Source of the DNA: Colwellia sp. Arc7-635
Lineage (GTDB): Bacteria > Pseudomonadota > Gammaproteobacteria > Enterobacterales > Alteromonadaceae
Assembly (NCBI RefSeq): GCF_003971255.1
Contig: NZ_CP034660.1
Coordinates: 2,604,001 to 2,668,000, forward strand
Reading direction: 5' to 3'
Length of the DNA stretch: 64,000 nucleotides
In this document: piece after piece, positions 34,947 through 45,673 of the stretch
Position numbering within the stretch: the first letter of the stretch is position 1
Layout of the letters: every line of letters begins with the position of its first letter
Position numbers and translations under genes: made by a program
Notes under the pieces: model-generated
What the model was told of the DNA's origin: nothing
What the model saw: only the letters and a program-made list of their open reading frames with translations
The model's database searches: none

Positions 34947-37325
34947 TTACTTCTTATTATGTTGCTCAGCTAAGTATAACCATGTTGGTAAGACAGTATC
35001 AGGGTTAAGCGATAAACTTTCTATACCTTTATCAACTAACCATGCAGCAAAGTCAGCATGATCAGATGGGCCTTGACCACAAATACCGACATACTTACCA
35101 CGCGCCTTACAAGCTTTAATCGCCATTTCTAACAAGATTTTAATCGCTGGGTCTCGCTCGTCAAATAAGTGTGCAACTAAGCCAGAATCACGGTCTAAAC
35201 CTAAGGTTAATTGAGTTAAGTCATTAGAGCCAATTGAAAAACCATCAAAATAATCTAAAAATTGATCGGCTAATAAAGCATTCGACGGTAGTTCACACAT
35301 CATGATAACGCGCAAGCCGTTTTCACCACGTACTAAACCATTATCAGCTAAAATATCAATAACTTGAGATGCTTCTTCTAAGGTACGTACAAATGGGATC
35401 ATCACCTCAACATGCGTCATATCCATGTCGTTACGTACACGTTTAATCGCTTCACATTCAAGCGCGAAACAATCTCTAAAATCTTTAGAAATGTAACGAG
35501 AAGCACCACGATAACCAATCATTGGATTTTCTTCTTCCGGCTCAAAACCTTCGCCGCCAACTAAGTTAGCGTATTCGTTTGATTTAAAATCAGACATACG
35601 CACAATAACTTTTTCAGGCGCATAAGCAGCAGCTAACGTAGAAATACCTTCAGTAAGCTTAGCAATGTAAAACTCAACAGGGCTTTCGTAACCGGCGATA
35701 ATATCGCGAATTTCATCTTGAAGATCGGCAGATTGCTCATCAAAGTTTAATAGCGCTTTGGGATGAACACCGATCATTTTATTAATAATAAACTCTAAAC
35801 GTGCTAAACCAATACCCGCATGCGGTAATCGAGCAAACGCAAACGCGCGATCAGGGTTACCGACATTCATCATTATTTTCAATGGCAAATCAGGCATAGA
35901 GTCAACTTCAGACGTTGTTACTTTAAAATCGAGCTTGCCTTGGTAAATAAAACCGGTATCGCCTTCCGCACACGAGACAGTAACTTCATCACCCGTTGCT
36001 ATTTTACTGGTAGCGTCGCCACAACCAACAACCGCTGGAATCCCCATTTCACGAGCAATAATCGCCGCATGACAAGTTCGACCGCCACGATTAGTAACAA
36101 TCGCAGAAGCACGCTTCATGATTGGCTCCCAATCAGGGTCAGTCATGTCAGTAACGAGAACATCACCAGGTAATATTTGGTCCATTTCAGCGAGTGACGA
36201 TAAAACCTTCGCTTTACCACTACCGATTTTGTGACCAATTGAGCGCCCTTCACAAATAATATCTGCGGTAGTTTGTAATTGGAATTGCTCCATTACATTG
36301 GCATTTTCACGACTTTTAACTGTTTCTGGACGTGCTTGTACAATATAAAGCTTACCGTCTAGGCCATCTTTCGCCCATTCAATATCCATAGCACGTCCGT
36401 AGTGTTTTTCAATCACAACGGCTTGAATAGCTAATTCTTCAACTTCTTTATCAGTAAGTGAGAAAGTATCCGATTGTGCTTGCTCAATGTCGACTATTTC
36501 AACTTGCTTGCCGTGTTCTTGAGTGTCTGCGTAAATCATTTTAATCGCTTTGCTGCCAATGTTTCTTCGTACTACAGCAGGCTTACCTTTTGCTAAGGTT
36601 GGTTTATGAACATAAAATTCATCAGGGTTAACAGCGCCCTGCACAACCATTTCACCTAAGCCATAGCTTGAAGTAATAAACACAACATCTTCAAAGCCTG
36701 ACTCTGTATCAATAGAGAACATTACGCCACTAGAAGAAATATCGCTGCGAACCATGCGTTGAATGCCAGCAGAAAGTGCTACACCACGATGGTCGTAACC
36801 TTGATGTACACGATAAGAGATTGCACGGTCATTAAATAGTGAGGCAAATACATGCTTAACCGCGATCATTACTGCGTCTAAACCACGGACATTAAGGAAA
36901 GTTTCTTGTTGACCAGCAAATGAGGCGTCTGGCATGTCTTCTGCGGTCGCAGATGAGCGAACTGCAAATGAGGCATCGTCAGCGAAGCCGCCAGCGAGTT
37001 TTGCGTAAGCTTGGTCGATATCTTTTTGCATATCGGGTAAAAATGGTGTGTCGATAATCCATTGGCGGATTTTACTACCACACTCTGCCAAGGCATTCGT
37101 GTCATCAACATTTAAATCATCAAGTAATTGATAAATTTTGTCGTTGAGACCACTTTGTTCTAGAAATTCGTTAAAGGCAAATGAGGTAGTTGCAAAACCA
37201 CCCGGCACTTGCACGCCCATATTTGAAAGATTAGAAATCATTTCACCTAATGAAGCGTTCTTACCACCAACGCGATCAACATCATTCATTCCTATATCTT
37301 CATACCAAAGTACGTATTCTTGCAC
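34947..37325 (-). CDS. ppsA: Phosphoenolpyruvate synthase
   Basis: Makes PEP from pyruvate with ATP (giving AMP and phosphate), the first step of gluconeogenesis from pyruvate. The 792-residue protein has the N-terminal ATP-grasp domain ([31 protein letters not shown]), the central phosphohistidine domain ([23 protein letters not shown]) and the C-terminal TIM barrel ([27 protein letters not shown]). It diverges from ppsR, its regulator, with a 241-bp gap that holds both promoters. Confidence 0.98.
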   Translation of the reverse strand: MQEYVLWYEDIGMNDVDRVGGKNASLGEMISNLSNMGVQVPGGFATTSFAFNEFLEQSGLNDKIYQLLDDLNVDDTNALAECGSKIRQWIIDTPFLPDMQKDIDQAYAKLAGGFADDASFAVRSSATAEDMPDASFAGQQETFLNVRGLDAVMIAVKHVFASLFNDRAISYRVHQGYDHRGVALSAGIQRMVRSDISSSGVMFSIDTESGFEDVVFITSSYGLGEMVVQGAVNPDEFYVHKPTLAKGKPAVVRRNIGSKAIKMIYADTQEHGKQVEIVDIEQAQSDTFSLTDKEVEELAIQAVVIEKHYGRAMDIEWAKDGLDGKLYIVQARPETVKSRENANVMEQFQLQTTADIICEGRSIGHKIGSGKAKVLSSLAEMDQILPGDVLVTDMTDPDWEPIMKRASAIVTNRGGRTCHAAIIAREMGIPAVVGCGDATSKIATGDEVTVSCAEGDTGFIYQGKLDFKVTTSEVDSMPDLPLKIMMNVGNPDRAFAFARLPHAGIGLARLEFIINKMIGVHPKALLNFDEQSADLQDEIRDIIAGYESPVEFYIAKLTEGISTLAAAYAPEKVIVRMSDFKSNEYANLVGGEGFEPEEENPMIGYRGASRYISKDFRDCFALECEAIKRVRNDMDMTHVEVMIPFVRTLEEASQVIDILADNGLVRGENGLRVIMMCELPSNALLADQFLDYFDGFSIGSNDLTQLTLGLDRDSGLVAHLFDERDPAIKILLEMAIKACKARGKYVGICGQGPSDHADFAAWLVDKGIESLSLNPDTVLPTWLYLAEQHNKK

Positions 37326-37566
37326 GACAACATCTCCACTGGAAATAATAAAATTTAAGGAAGCTATCTTTAAAACAATCGTTAAATATAAAACTAAATT
37401 TCAATCTAAAAATGAATGTAAAATAACTTTCTTAACGTTTTTATCAAACTAAGTTTCATTAAACGTTGTATTTCGCGCTACATACATTTTACACTGCTAA
37501 CCCTGAAACTAAAGCACTATTTGAAAGTTTTCACTATCCACTACAAAATAAAATAATAGGTTTACT

Positions 37567-38376
37567 ATGCGCGCAGCTTTTTATATTTCTGACGGTACAG
37601 CAATCACTTCTGAAGTTTTTGGTCACGCTTTGTTGTCACTTTTTCCGGTAAAATTTGAGCACGACACCATTTCATTTGTCGAAACCAAAGAAAAAGCACT
37701 TGAAGCATGTAAACGAATAAATAAAGCCGCCAAGCGAACCGGTGTTCCGCCTTTGGTTTTTCATACTTTTGTTAATCCAGATATCCGAGAAATTATCGAC
37801 GGCTGTGATGGTATTATTTACAACTTTCTTGAACACTTTGTGGCCCCACTTGAAGAGACCTTAGGCACGAAAGCAAAACCTAAAGCACATAGAACACACA
37901 GTATTCATGAAAATAGTTATGATTACCGAATTGATGCCGTAAACTATTCTCTTGCCAATGATGATGGCTCAAACGTCACTAACTATGAACATGCCGATGT
38001 CATCCTCGTTGGTGTATCTCGCTCGGGAAAAACCCCGACAGCGCTTTATTTAGCGCTGCAATACGGTATCAAAGCGGCAAATTATCCTTTTACTGATGAT
38101 GATATGGACGAACTTAAGCTGCCGCCTTTTTTAAAAATGTATAAAAAGAAGATATTTGGTCTCACCATTGATGCCGAGCGTTTAGTGGATATTCGTGACG
38201 GCAGAATGTCGAACACTAAATATTCTTCAGCTCGCCAATGTCGTATGGAAGTACGAGAAGTAGAAAAACTTTATAAGCAGGAAAAAATCCCTTTTTTAAA
38301 TACCACAAAACTTTCTGTTGAAGAGATAACAGCAAAAATATTGTCAGAAACAGGTCTTCAGCGCTATAAATATTAA
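37567..38376 (+). CDS. ppsR: PEP synthase regulatory protein PpsR (bifunctional kinase/pyrophosphorylase)
   Basis: DUF299-family enzyme that inactivates PpsA by ADP-dependent phosphorylation and reactivates it by phosphorolysis. The 269-residue protein has the P-loop ILVGVSRSGKTPTALYLA (about residues 145-162) and KAANYPFTDDDM, with C-terminal YSSARQCRMEVREVE. Divergent pairing with ppsA supports function. Confidence 0.96.
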   Translation: MRAAFYISDGTAITSEVFGHALLSLFPVKFEHDTISFVETKEKALEACKRINKAAKRTGVPPLVFHTFVNPDIREIIDGCDGIIYNFLEHFVAPLEETLGTKAKPKAHRTHSIHENSYDYRIDAVNYSLANDDGSNVTNYEHADVILVGVSRSGKTPTALYLALQYGIKAANYPFTDDDMDELKLPPFLKMYKKKIFGLTIDAERLVDIRDGRMSNTKYSSARQCRMEVREVEKLYKQEKIPFLNTTKLSVEEITAKILSETGLQRYKY

Positions 38377-38440
38377 TATATAACAATTTAGTTGCATAAA
38401 AACTTAGAAAGCGGTTCACTTAATTGCCTATATTCGTTAT

Positions 38441-38487
38441 GTTAGCGCGATGTAATTATTGCGCTGCACTTAGATATGCACGCTAAC
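38441..38487 (+). promoter_or_regulatory. Inverted repeat before DAHP synthase gene
   Basis: GTTAGCG (38441-38447) and CGCTAAC (38481-38487), with inner GCGC elements, end 16 bp before the start codon. It could be a leader hairpin or operator. It does not clearly match TrpR or TyrR sites. Confidence 0.3.
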
Positions 38488-38503
38488 CAGTATTTGATAG
38501 CAC

Positions 38504-39556
38504 ATGACCATAAAAACAGATGAATTTAGAACAACATTAATTGATAACTTAGTTTCTCCTGCTGAACTAGCTGAGCAAATCCCGCTCGACGATAGCACCG
38601 CTAATTTTATCATCCAAAGCCGCAAAGATATTGAAGCCATTATTAAAGGCGATGATAAACGTTTACTCGTTATTATCGGCCCTTGCTCAATTCATGATAC
38701 TGACGCGGCAATAGATTATGCAAAAAAACTAAAAACCTTTCAGGAAAAATACGCCAATGAGCTATTGATCGTGATGCGGGTTTATTTTGAAAAACCTCGT
38801 ACTACTGTTGGTTGGAAAGGCTTAATTAGTGATCCTGATTTAGATAAATCATTTCGTGTTGCTAAGGGATTAAACTTAGCGCGTAATTTGTTAATGGAAA
38901 TAAACAAATTAGGTTTAGCGGCTGGTACTGAATTTTTAGACATGGTAACAGGCCAGTATATTTCTGATTTGATCAGTTGGGGCGCTATCGGCGCACGTAC
39001 CACCGAAAGCCAAGTACACAGAGAATTGGCTTCTGCACTTTCTTGCCCTGTTGGTTTTAAAAACGGCACTGACGGTAATATTCAAATTGCGGTTGACGCG
39101 ATTAAAGCCTCAAGTGTGCCGCATGTACTTTATTCACCAAACAAAAGTGGTCAAATGTGTATTTATCAAACACATGGTAACCCTTTTGCTCACGTTATTT
39201 TACGTGGCGGTAAAGAGCCGAATTACCACGAAGACGACATAGCAGCGACTTGTAAAACATTAACTAAAGCATCATTATCTGAAAAAATAATGATCGATTG
39301 TAGTCACGGTAATAGCTACAAAGATCATAATAAACAGATGGATGTAGCTCAATCACTCGCTGAGCAAATTCAGCAAGGCAATCAATCTGTCTTTGGTGTG
39401 ATGGTGGAAAGTTTTCTGGTCGAAGGTAATCAGAAGGTTATTGAAAAACAACCTTTAGTATATGGTCAAAGTATTACTGATGCTTGTATTAACCTAGATA
39501 CCAGTGAAGAAATATTAACTGTTTTAGCGAATGCTGTTAAAACCAGAACGTCCTAG
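38504..39556 (+). CDS. aroH: 3-deoxy-7-phosphoheptulonate synthase (class I DAHP synthase)
   Basis: First step of aromatic amino acid synthesis, PEP plus erythrose-4-phosphate to DAHP. The 350-residue protein is of the E. coli AroF/G/H type: IIGPCSIHD, KPRTTVGWKGLISDPDLD, GAIGARTTESQVHRELAS, IMIDCSHGNS. Which amino acid inhibits it cannot be read with certainty. The position after ppsR matches E. coli aroH, so the symbol rests on synteny. A strong terminator follows. Confidence 0.88.
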   Translation: MTIKTDEFRTTLIDNLVSPAELAEQIPLDDSTANFIIQSRKDIEAIIKGDDKRLLVIIGPCSIHDTDAAIDYAKKLKTFQEKYANELLIVMRVYFEKPRTTVGWKGLISDPDLDKSFRVAKGLNLARNLLMEINKLGLAAGTEFLDMVTGQYISDLISWGAIGARTTESQVHRELASALSCPVGFKNGTDGNIQIAVDAIKASSVPHVLYSPNKSGQMCIYQTHGNPFAHVILRGGKEPNYHEDDIAATCKTLTKASLSEKIMIDCSHGNSYKDHNKQMDVAQSLAEQIQQGNQSVFGVMVESFLVEGNQKVIEKQPLVYGQSITDACINLDTSEEILTVLANAVKTRTS

Positions 39557-39602
39557 TTTATACAAGATAATAAACTAAACATAATAAACGTTAAGCAAAA
39601 AT

Positions 39603-39636
39603 AAAAGCCGGTTATCAAATTGATAACCGGCTTTTT
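39603..39636. terminator. Bidirectional terminator between aroH and the TonB receptor gene
   Basis: Arms AAAAGCCGGTTATCAA / TTGATAACCGGCTTTT, a 16-bp perfect stem with one central base, in a convergent gap. Confidence 0.93.
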
Positions 39637-39669
39637 CATGTTGTTATTTTACTGTTTAACGAGTGTTAG

Positions 39670-41937
39670 TTAGTAAAAGTTCGCTTTAAACTCAATGCCC
39701 CAGAAACGTGGTTCGTTTGTGTAGCCAGTTAAATTGTTAAAGTCGATTGCACCAGTAAGTTGCTCTTCATCAGTAATATTACGACCAAATAATGCAACTT
39801 CATATTCTGCACCATCGGTGTACCATTCATAACCAACACGAACACCGCCTTCTAATAATGCATCACCAGTAAACTCAGTTGATTCATACAAGAAGAAGTT
39901 CACTTCACTGCGATAAGACCAATCAGTGTAAACATAAAGTTCGCCTTCACCAATTTCTTTGGTCCAACGTGCACTTAAGTTACTTATCCACTCAGGAGAT
40001 TGTGGTAAAGAATTACCGTCAATTAGTGCTAAGCCATCACCATTTATTGGGTCAGTAACAGTACAACCACCGCCACAACCAGGTACAGCAACACTACTAT
40101 CTTGTAGCTCTGTATGGTTATAACTAACACTAGCAGCAAGTACTAAATCAGCCGTTAAGTAATATTCTGAATCTAGCTCAAAACCGTACCCCACAGACTT
40201 ATCTGCATTCAGTAAACTAGCAACATTACCTGAGCCACCAACAGCAGTTAATTGTTGATCGTTAACAACGTAGTAGTATATTGAACCATCAACACGAGCC
40301 GTATTATCTAAGAATACTGATTTAAAGCCGGTTTCAACAGAGTCAACAGTTTCTGAATCAGCGGTTGTTGAATTAGCTGAGAATAATAAACTACGACCTT
40401 GAATACTTGGTGCGCGATAACCACGGGCAATACGAGCATAAATATTCGTTTCATCGTTAAGCACGTAAGACGCACTTAAATCACCACTAACTTGTGAATC
40501 ATCAACATCATTGCTTTCAGAAAAGCCTGGTGCGCCAAAAGGTGATAAGACTAACTCACCATCCCATTTACGCTCATCATCTGAATAGCGTAAACCACCA
40601 TTGATGCTTAATCTATCTGAAACTTCATAGTCTAGTGAAGCAAACACCGCCCAAGCCGATGTTTCCATTTTTTGAATAGCAAGACCGTCTTGTACGCCGC
40701 CGCCTAAGGTATTAAAGCTTAAATTATTAATGGTTAAGTCTTCATCAAACAAGAAGAAGCCAAATTGGTAATCTAATGCACCTAAGTCGTTACTCGCAAT
40801 GCGAATCTCTTGTGTAGACTGCGCATGATCTGGCATTCTAGCACCCGTTTCAGATGGGAATGGAATTAAACCTGGACCACCACCTGTAGGTAAAAATACT
40901 GCACCGTAACCGCCATCAATATCACCTACTGAAAACATTTCAGCTGATTCATGGCCGGTGATAGACGTTAACGTGTAATCACCAAAATCATATTCAATCT
41001 TTAAACTAGCACCTTTCATATCAACCGTTTGGTTGTTACGAGAAGCAGCATCATGATAAACAGTTGCACGATCAAAATTATCAACTAAGTCATTAGTACC
41101 TGGCTTGATAATGTTAGCTCTAAATACACGTGCATCGGCTTCTGCATCTCTAAAGTGGTAATTAAATAACGCTGAAAAATCGTCATTTGGCTCCCATAAT
41201 AGTTGCAAGCGCCCAGCTGTTTCGCTGTAACCACCTAATTGATCTTTCTGCTCAAAACCAGGAGCTTTGTTGTCAATCCAGTCATCGCGATCTTGTTGTA
41301 ATAAAGCAACTCGCGCTGATACAGTATCAGTTAAACCGCCACCTACAGCAACACGAAAGTCGGTTGAACCAAAGCTACCATACGAGCCAGAAATGCTAGC
41401 ATCAAAATCTTGAGTTGGCTTTTTCGATTCAACTTTAACAATACCCGCTGGTGTATTACGGCCAAATAAAGTTCCTTGCGGACCACGTAAAACTTCTACG
41501 CGTTCAATATCAAACATTGGCATACCTTTCGTTAAGGCATTTTCCAAAACAACATCATCATAAATAAGAGAAACAGGTTGTGAAGCTAGTAGATCGAAAT
41601 CTGTATTACCTAGACCACGAATATAAAAACGTGGAAAAGTACGACCAAAAGAAGACTCAATTAATAAGCTTGGTACTTTCGCAGAAAGAGATCTTACATC
41701 CATACCAGAAGAACCCAATACTTCGAGTTTTTTAGGGGTAAGCGCCGACACAGAAATAGGTACATCTTTTACATTTTCTGTACGCTTACGTGCTGTAACT
41801 TCGATAACTTCGATACCAACAACTTTGTTACTATCTATTTTTTCTTGTGCTAATGCTGATGTTGTTACACCTGCACCACACGCGAAAATAGCCGCGTTTA
41901 CACATAGTGCAAGCGACGTTTTATTGAAAACATTCAT
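39670..41937 (-). CDS. TonB-dependent outer-membrane receptor downstream of deoB
   Basis: 755-residue receptor. Signal peptide about residues 1-30 (ending SALAQ), a TonB-box-like GIEVIEVTARKR near residues 42-53, then the plug domain (VPISVSALTPKKLE, RGPQGTLFGRNTPAGIVKV). A beta-barrel follows, ending in aromatic ...FKANFY as usual for BamA recognition. It lies 90 bp after deoB on the same strand, possibly in one transcript, so the neighbourhood suggests nucleosides or related compounds as ligand. That is inference; the barrel class is also used for many other substrates. Confidence 0.92.
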   Translation of the reverse strand: MNVFNKTSLALCVNAAIFACGAGVTTSALAQEKIDSNKVVGIEVIEVTARKRTENVKDVPISVSALTPKKLEVLGSSGMDVRSLSAKVPSLLIESSFGRTFPRFYIRGLGNTDFDLLASQPVSLIYDDVVLENALTKGMPMFDIERVEVLRGPQGTLFGRNTPAGIVKVESKKPTQDFDASISGSYGSFGSTDFRVAVGGGLTDTVSARVALLQQDRDDWIDNKAPGFEQKDQLGGYSETAGRLQLLWEPNDDFSALFNYHFRDAEADARVFRANIIKPGTNDLVDNFDRATVYHDAASRNNQTVDMKGASLKIEYDFGDYTLTSITGHESAEMFSVGDIDGGYGAVFLPTGGGPGLIPFPSETGARMPDHAQSTQEIRIASNDLGALDYQFGFFLFDEDLTINNLSFNTLGGGVQDGLAIQKMETSAWAVFASLDYEVSDRLSINGGLRYSDDERKWDGELVLSPFGAPGFSESNDVDDSQVSGDLSASYVLNDETNIYARIARGYRAPSIQGRSLLFSANSTTADSETVDSVETGFKSVFLDNTARVDGSIYYYVVNDQQLTAVGGSGNVASLLNADKSVGYGFELDSEYYLTADLVLAASVSYNHTELQDSSVAVPGCGGGCTVTDPINGDGLALIDGNSLPQSPEWISNLSARWTKEIGEGELYVYTDWSYRSEVNFFLYESTEFTGDALLEGGVRVGYEWYTDGAEYEVALFGRNITDEEQLTGAIDFNNLTGYTNEPRFWGIEFKANFY

Positions 41938-42027
41938 TAAGTACTCTCCAAGAACTGTTTATGTTTTGATGTGTTTTTATAACTTTGTTTATTATAACTT
42001 GCCGTGTGAAGCTTTCACCAATAAATT

Positions 42028-43251
42028 TTATTTTTTAAAATTTAAATCAGCTAAGAAACTTGTACCGTACGGCATTTTATTTAATTCAAAAAGTTCTGCC
42101 AAGGTTTGACCTAAATCAGCAAAGGTACTTCTCTCACCCAAATCGACTGATGATATATTGTGGTGATAAGCTATCATCGGGACATACTCTCTCGTATGAT
42201 CATTACCAGGCCATGTTGGATCACAACCATGGTCAGCGGTAATAAATAGTATATCTTCTTCGCCCATGGCTTGATAAACATCTTCTAAGCGGGTATCTAA
42301 ATACTCTAATGCTTGTGCATAGCCAACAGGGTCTCTGCGATGACCAAAGTCTTGATCAAAGTTAACTAAATTAGTAAATATTAAACTATTGTCTTTAGCA
42401 CGATGAATATGTTCAATGGTGCTATCAATAAGTGCAGGTAATCCCGTTGCTTTTGTTTTTTCAGAAATGCCCTGATGAGCAAAAATATCAGCAATTTTAC
42501 CCACACTAATAACATGTCCACCTGCAGCAGAAAATTTATCAAGTAATGTTTTAGCGGGTGGTAAAACTGAGTAGTCACGTCTATTGCCCGTACGAGTGAA
42601 GCTTGCAGGGTCTTCACCAATAAATGGTCGGGCAATGACTCTGCCAATATTTAAGTTTTCTTTATCAAGTAACGCTCTGACTTGTTCACAATAGGTATAT
42701 AAATTATCTAAACCGAAATGCTCTTCATGTGCAGCTATTTGAAATACACTATCAGCTGAAGTATAACAAATAGGTAATCCTGTATTAATGTGCTCTTGGC
42801 CTAAAGCAGCAATAATATCAGTGCCTGAAGCATGACAATTACCGAGTATGCCAGAAAAGTTAGTCGCTTTATTAACCTTCTCAATAAGGTCTTTTGAAAA
42901 GCTTTCTTTTCTATTCAAAAAATATCCCCAATCAAAAAGCACAGGGACTCCCATCATTTCCCAATGACCACTGGGTGTATCTTTACCGGTACTAATTTCT
43001 GCTGCATAACCAAAGGCGCCTTTATCTGGCAACACGCCTTCATAAGGAAAGGTTAAATCAGATGCTTGTTCACATGCGCTCACTAAACCAAGAGAAGAGA
43101 GTTTTGGTATCTTGAAAGCTTTACCTGTTTGTTGATGAAAGGCAATCGCAAGGTTAGCAAATGTATTAGCTGAAACATCACCAAAGGCTGCCGCGTCAGG
43201 AGCGTGCCCTATACCTAAACTATCAATAACTAAAATAATTGCTTTTGCCAC
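42028..43251 (-). CDS. deoB: Phosphopentomutase DeoB
   Basis: Interconverts (deoxy)ribose-1-phosphate and (deoxy)ribose-5-phosphate, linking nucleoside phosphorolysis to DeoC. The 407-residue alkaline-phosphatase-superfamily protein has metal motifs IILVIDSLGIGHAPDA and ITADHGCDPTWPGNDHTREYVP. The start is GTG with AGGA about seven bases upstream. It diverges from udk; a RutR-like operator lies in the 349-bp gap. The gene sits apart from deoA/deoC, which are usually adjacent in E. coli. Confidence 0.97.
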   Translation of the reverse strand: MAKAIILVIDSLGIGHAPDAAAFGDVSANTFANLAIAFHQQTGKAFKIPKLSSLGLVSACEQASDLTFPYEGVLPDKGAFGYAAEISTGKDTPSGHWEMMGVPVLFDWGYFLNRKESFSKDLIEKVNKATNFSGILGNCHASGTDIIAALGQEHINTGLPICYTSADSVFQIAAHEEHFGLDNLYTYCEQVRALLDKENLNIGRVIARPFIGEDPASFTRTGNRRDYSVLPPAKTLLDKFSAAGGHVISVGKIADIFAHQGISEKTKATGLPALIDSTIEHIHRAKDNSLIFTNLVNFDQDFGHRRDPVGYAQALEYLDTRLEDVYQAMGEEDILFITADHGCDPTWPGNDHTREYVPMIAYHHNISSVDLGERSTFADLGQTLAELFELNKMPYGTSFLADLNFKK

Positions 43252-43482
43252 TATCGTTCCTAAAATATTAAATTTAAAATTCTAATAAAAAAACCTGACA
43301 CAGAAGTCAAGTTACAGTAAGATTACATTAGCACCTAATTATACTAAATGGCAATTGATAAAACCTAATCTATATTAAAATGAATTCAAAAATTTATTAA
43401 TAACACTTTAAATACAGTAACTTATAGTAAACCGATGAATTTCAATACAATTTTTTTTATTTAAAAAAACACTTAATAAATG

Positions 43483-43496
43483 TGACCATATGGTCA
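43483..43496. promoter_or_regulatory. RutR-like operator between deoB and udk
   Basis: TGACCATATGGTCA, a perfect 14-base palindrome matching the core of the E. coli RutR consensus TTGACCA-N2-TGGTCAA. It lies 104 bp before udk and 232 bp before deoB in the 43252-43600 gap, which otherwise holds no gene. A related site precedes cdd and another precedes the second TonB receptor/regulator pair. Confidence 0.75.
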
Positions 43497-43600
43497 GGTT
43501 ATGATAAGATCTAACAAATATATATATTTTACTTCTCAGTATCTAAGCTAGATAATATAAAGTAATTAATTGAAGTGATAAATTAGGAAAGGTCAACATT

Positions 43601-44245
43601 TTGCAAACCAATAAACCGACTATTATTGCGGTAACTGGTGCTTCAGCATCAGGTAAATCTCTTTTTGCGCAAACTATTTACGATGAACTCCTTCCTGAGC
43701 TCGGGCCAAGCGGTATTGCCATCATTAAAGAAGATTCGTATTACAAGAGTCAATCCCATCTATCGATGGAAGAGCGCATTAAAACAAATTATGATCACCC
43801 TAGTGCTTTTGAACATAGTCTATTGTCTCAACATTTAACGCAATTAGCGTCAGACGGTGAAGTCGACATCCCCACTTATTGCTATAAAACACACACTCGC
43901 CTAGATGAAACCCTACGTTTATCAACCACACCAATTATATTGGTTGAAGGTATTCTATTGTTTTCTGATAAAGAACTACGCGATAAGTTTGATATTAAAA
44001 TCTATATTGATACACCATTAGATATTTGTTTGGTGCGCAGAATAAACAGAGACACTGTCGAACGTTCTAGAAGCATTGAATCAATCACAGAGCAATATTT
44101 AACTACCGTTCGTCCTATGTATCATCAATATATTGAACCGAACAAACCCTTTGCCGATGTTGTTGTTACCCGTGGTGGTAAAAACAGAATGGCAATTGAA
44201 ATGTTAAAGGCGAAAATTCGTCAAGTTATGCATAGACGTTCATAG
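43601..44245 (+). CDS. udk: Uridine kinase
   Basis: Phosphorylates uridine and cytidine to UMP/CMP. The 214-residue P-loop protein has GASASGKSLFAQTIYDEL near the N-terminus, KEDSYYK, NYDHPSAFE, and the lid region RRINRDTVERSRS. The start is TTG with an AGGAAAGG ribosome site, since no suitable ATG is nearby. It leads a run of udk-nupC-deoC-tdk. Confidence 0.94.
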   Translation: MQTNKPTIIAVTGASASGKSLFAQTIYDELLPELGPSGIAIIKEDSYYKSQSHLSMEERIKTNYDHPSAFEHSLLSQHLTQLASDGEVDIPTYCYKTHTRLDETLRLSTTPIILVEGILLFSDKELRDKFDIKIYIDTPLDICLVRRINRDTVERSRSIESITEQYLTTVRPMYHQYIEPNKPFADVVVTRGGKNRMAIEMLKAKIRQVMHRRS

Positions 44246-44326
44246 CACTTTACGAACGAGCTAACCCACAATAAAAATAATTAGAATAAATCTAATAAAG
44301 ATAACAAAGTAATTTATGAGGTAAGT

Positions 44327-45568
44327 ATGGAATTAGGTGCACTTAGAGGTGTCATTGGCATTTTCGCGCTATTAGCAGTAGCGTTCTTTTTATCAAAAGA
44401 TCGCAAAGCAATTAATTGGCGAACAGTAGGGTTTGCATTTTCTTTACAAATTATACTCGGTGCATTTGTACTGTATGTACCTTTTGGTAAAGATGTTTTA
44501 GGCTCGGTCACCAATGGTGTTCAACAAGTTATTAATAGCGCACAAGCCGGCATTAATTTTTTATTTGGCGGTTTAGGCACCGATGCCATGTTTGATAATG
44601 GTGTTGGTTTCGTTTTTGCTATTCGTGTGTTACCGGTAATTATATTTTTCTCATCACTTATCGCGGTACTTTATTATTTAGGTATTATGCAATGGGTAGT
44701 GAAAATAATCGGTGGCGGTTTGCAAAAGTTATTAAAAACTTCAAAACCTGAATCCTTATCTGCTACCGCTAATATCTTTGTTGGCCAAACAGAAGCTCCT
44801 TTAGTTATCCGCCCTTATATCGCAAAAATGAGTCAGTCTGAGCTTTTTGCTATTATGGTCGGCGGCTTAGCATCTGTAGCGGGCTCTATTCTTGCCGGTT
44901 ATGCTGGCTTGGGTGTCAAACTTGAGTATCTAATTGCCGCATCTTTTATGGCTGCACCTGGTGGTTTGTTAATGGCGAAGTTATTAATGCCTGAAACTGA
45001 AACTATCAACAATGACTATAGCGATGTTGAGATGGACCAAGACGATAAACCAGCTAATGTCATCGACGCAGCAGCCACTGGCGCTGCTTCGGGCTTGAAG
45101 CTGGCTGTTAACGTTGGTGCTATGTTACTTGCCTTTATCGCTATCATCGCTTTATTAAACTCAATGGTCTCTGGCATTGGTGGCCTACTTGGCTACGAAG
45201 GTATTACGATTGAATGGATGTTAGGCTATATTTTTGCACCATTTGCATTCCTTATCGGTGTGCCATTTGATGAAATGCTGCAAGCTGGCAGCTTTATCGG
45301 TCAAAAAGTTGTCGTCAATGAGTTCTTTGCTTATGTAAACTTTGTTGAAATAAAAGATACGCTATCTCCAACAACTCAAGCCATTATTACTTTTGCTTTA
45401 TGTGGTTTTGCCAACTTATCTTCAATCGCTATCTTATTGGGTGGTATTGGTTCTATGGCACCTAATCGCCGTCCTGATATTGCACGCTTAGGTATGAAAG
45501 CTATGTTAGCTGCTACCATGGCTAACTTAATGAGCGCCGCAATTGCGGGTGTATTCGTTAGCTTATAA
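44327..45568 (+). CDS. nupC: Concentrative nucleoside transporter (CNT/NupC family)
   Basis: Inner-membrane ion-coupled nucleoside importer. The 413-residue protein has about ten hydrophobic segments and conserved CNT motifs GQTEAPLVIRPYI and NEFFAYVNF, the family substrate and cation sites. GAGGT precedes the ATG. It lies between udk and deoC, giving import next to salvage and catabolism. A terminator follows, so deoC may have its own promoter. Confidence 0.95.
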   Translation: MELGALRGVIGIFALLAVAFFLSKDRKAINWRTVGFAFSLQIILGAFVLYVPFGKDVLGSVTNGVQQVINSAQAGINFLFGGLGTDAMFDNGVGFVFAIRVLPVIIFFSSLIAVLYYLGIMQWVVKIIGGGLQKLLKTSKPESLSATANIFVGQTEAPLVIRPYIAKMSQSELFAIMVGGLASVAGSILAGYAGLGVKLEYLIAASFMAAPGGLLMAKLLMPETETINNDYSDVEMDQDDKPANVIDAAATGAASGLKLAVNVGAMLLAFIAIIALLNSMVSGIGGLLGYEGITIEWMLGYIFAPFAFLIGVPFDEMLQAGSFIGQKVVVNEFFAYVNFVEIKDTLSPTTQAIITFALCGFANLSSIAILLGGIGSMAPNRRPDIARLGMKAMLAATMANLMSAAIAGVFVSL

Positions 45569-45616
45569 TATTTTAATTAGCCGTTAAGCATTAACGCAAT
45601 TAGCTAAACATCTAAA

Positions 45617-45646
45617 AGCCTAGCCCTCTGTGCTAGGCTATTTTTT
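45617..45646 (+). terminator. Terminator after nupC
   Basis: AGCCTAGC / GCTAGGCT stem with a 7-base loop and a T-run, 49 bp after the nupC stop. Confidence 0.75.
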
Positions 45647-45673
45647 AACTTTTTATAAATTATGGGGTATATC

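Noticed and set aside
37466-37651. 61-codon frame upstream of and overlapping ppsR
   Set aside because: Overlaps the well-supported ppsR start in another frame and shows no protein-like features.
38441-38487. TrpR or TyrR operator before the DAHP synthase gene
   Set aside because: The inverted repeat does not match the known consensus of either regulator well enough.
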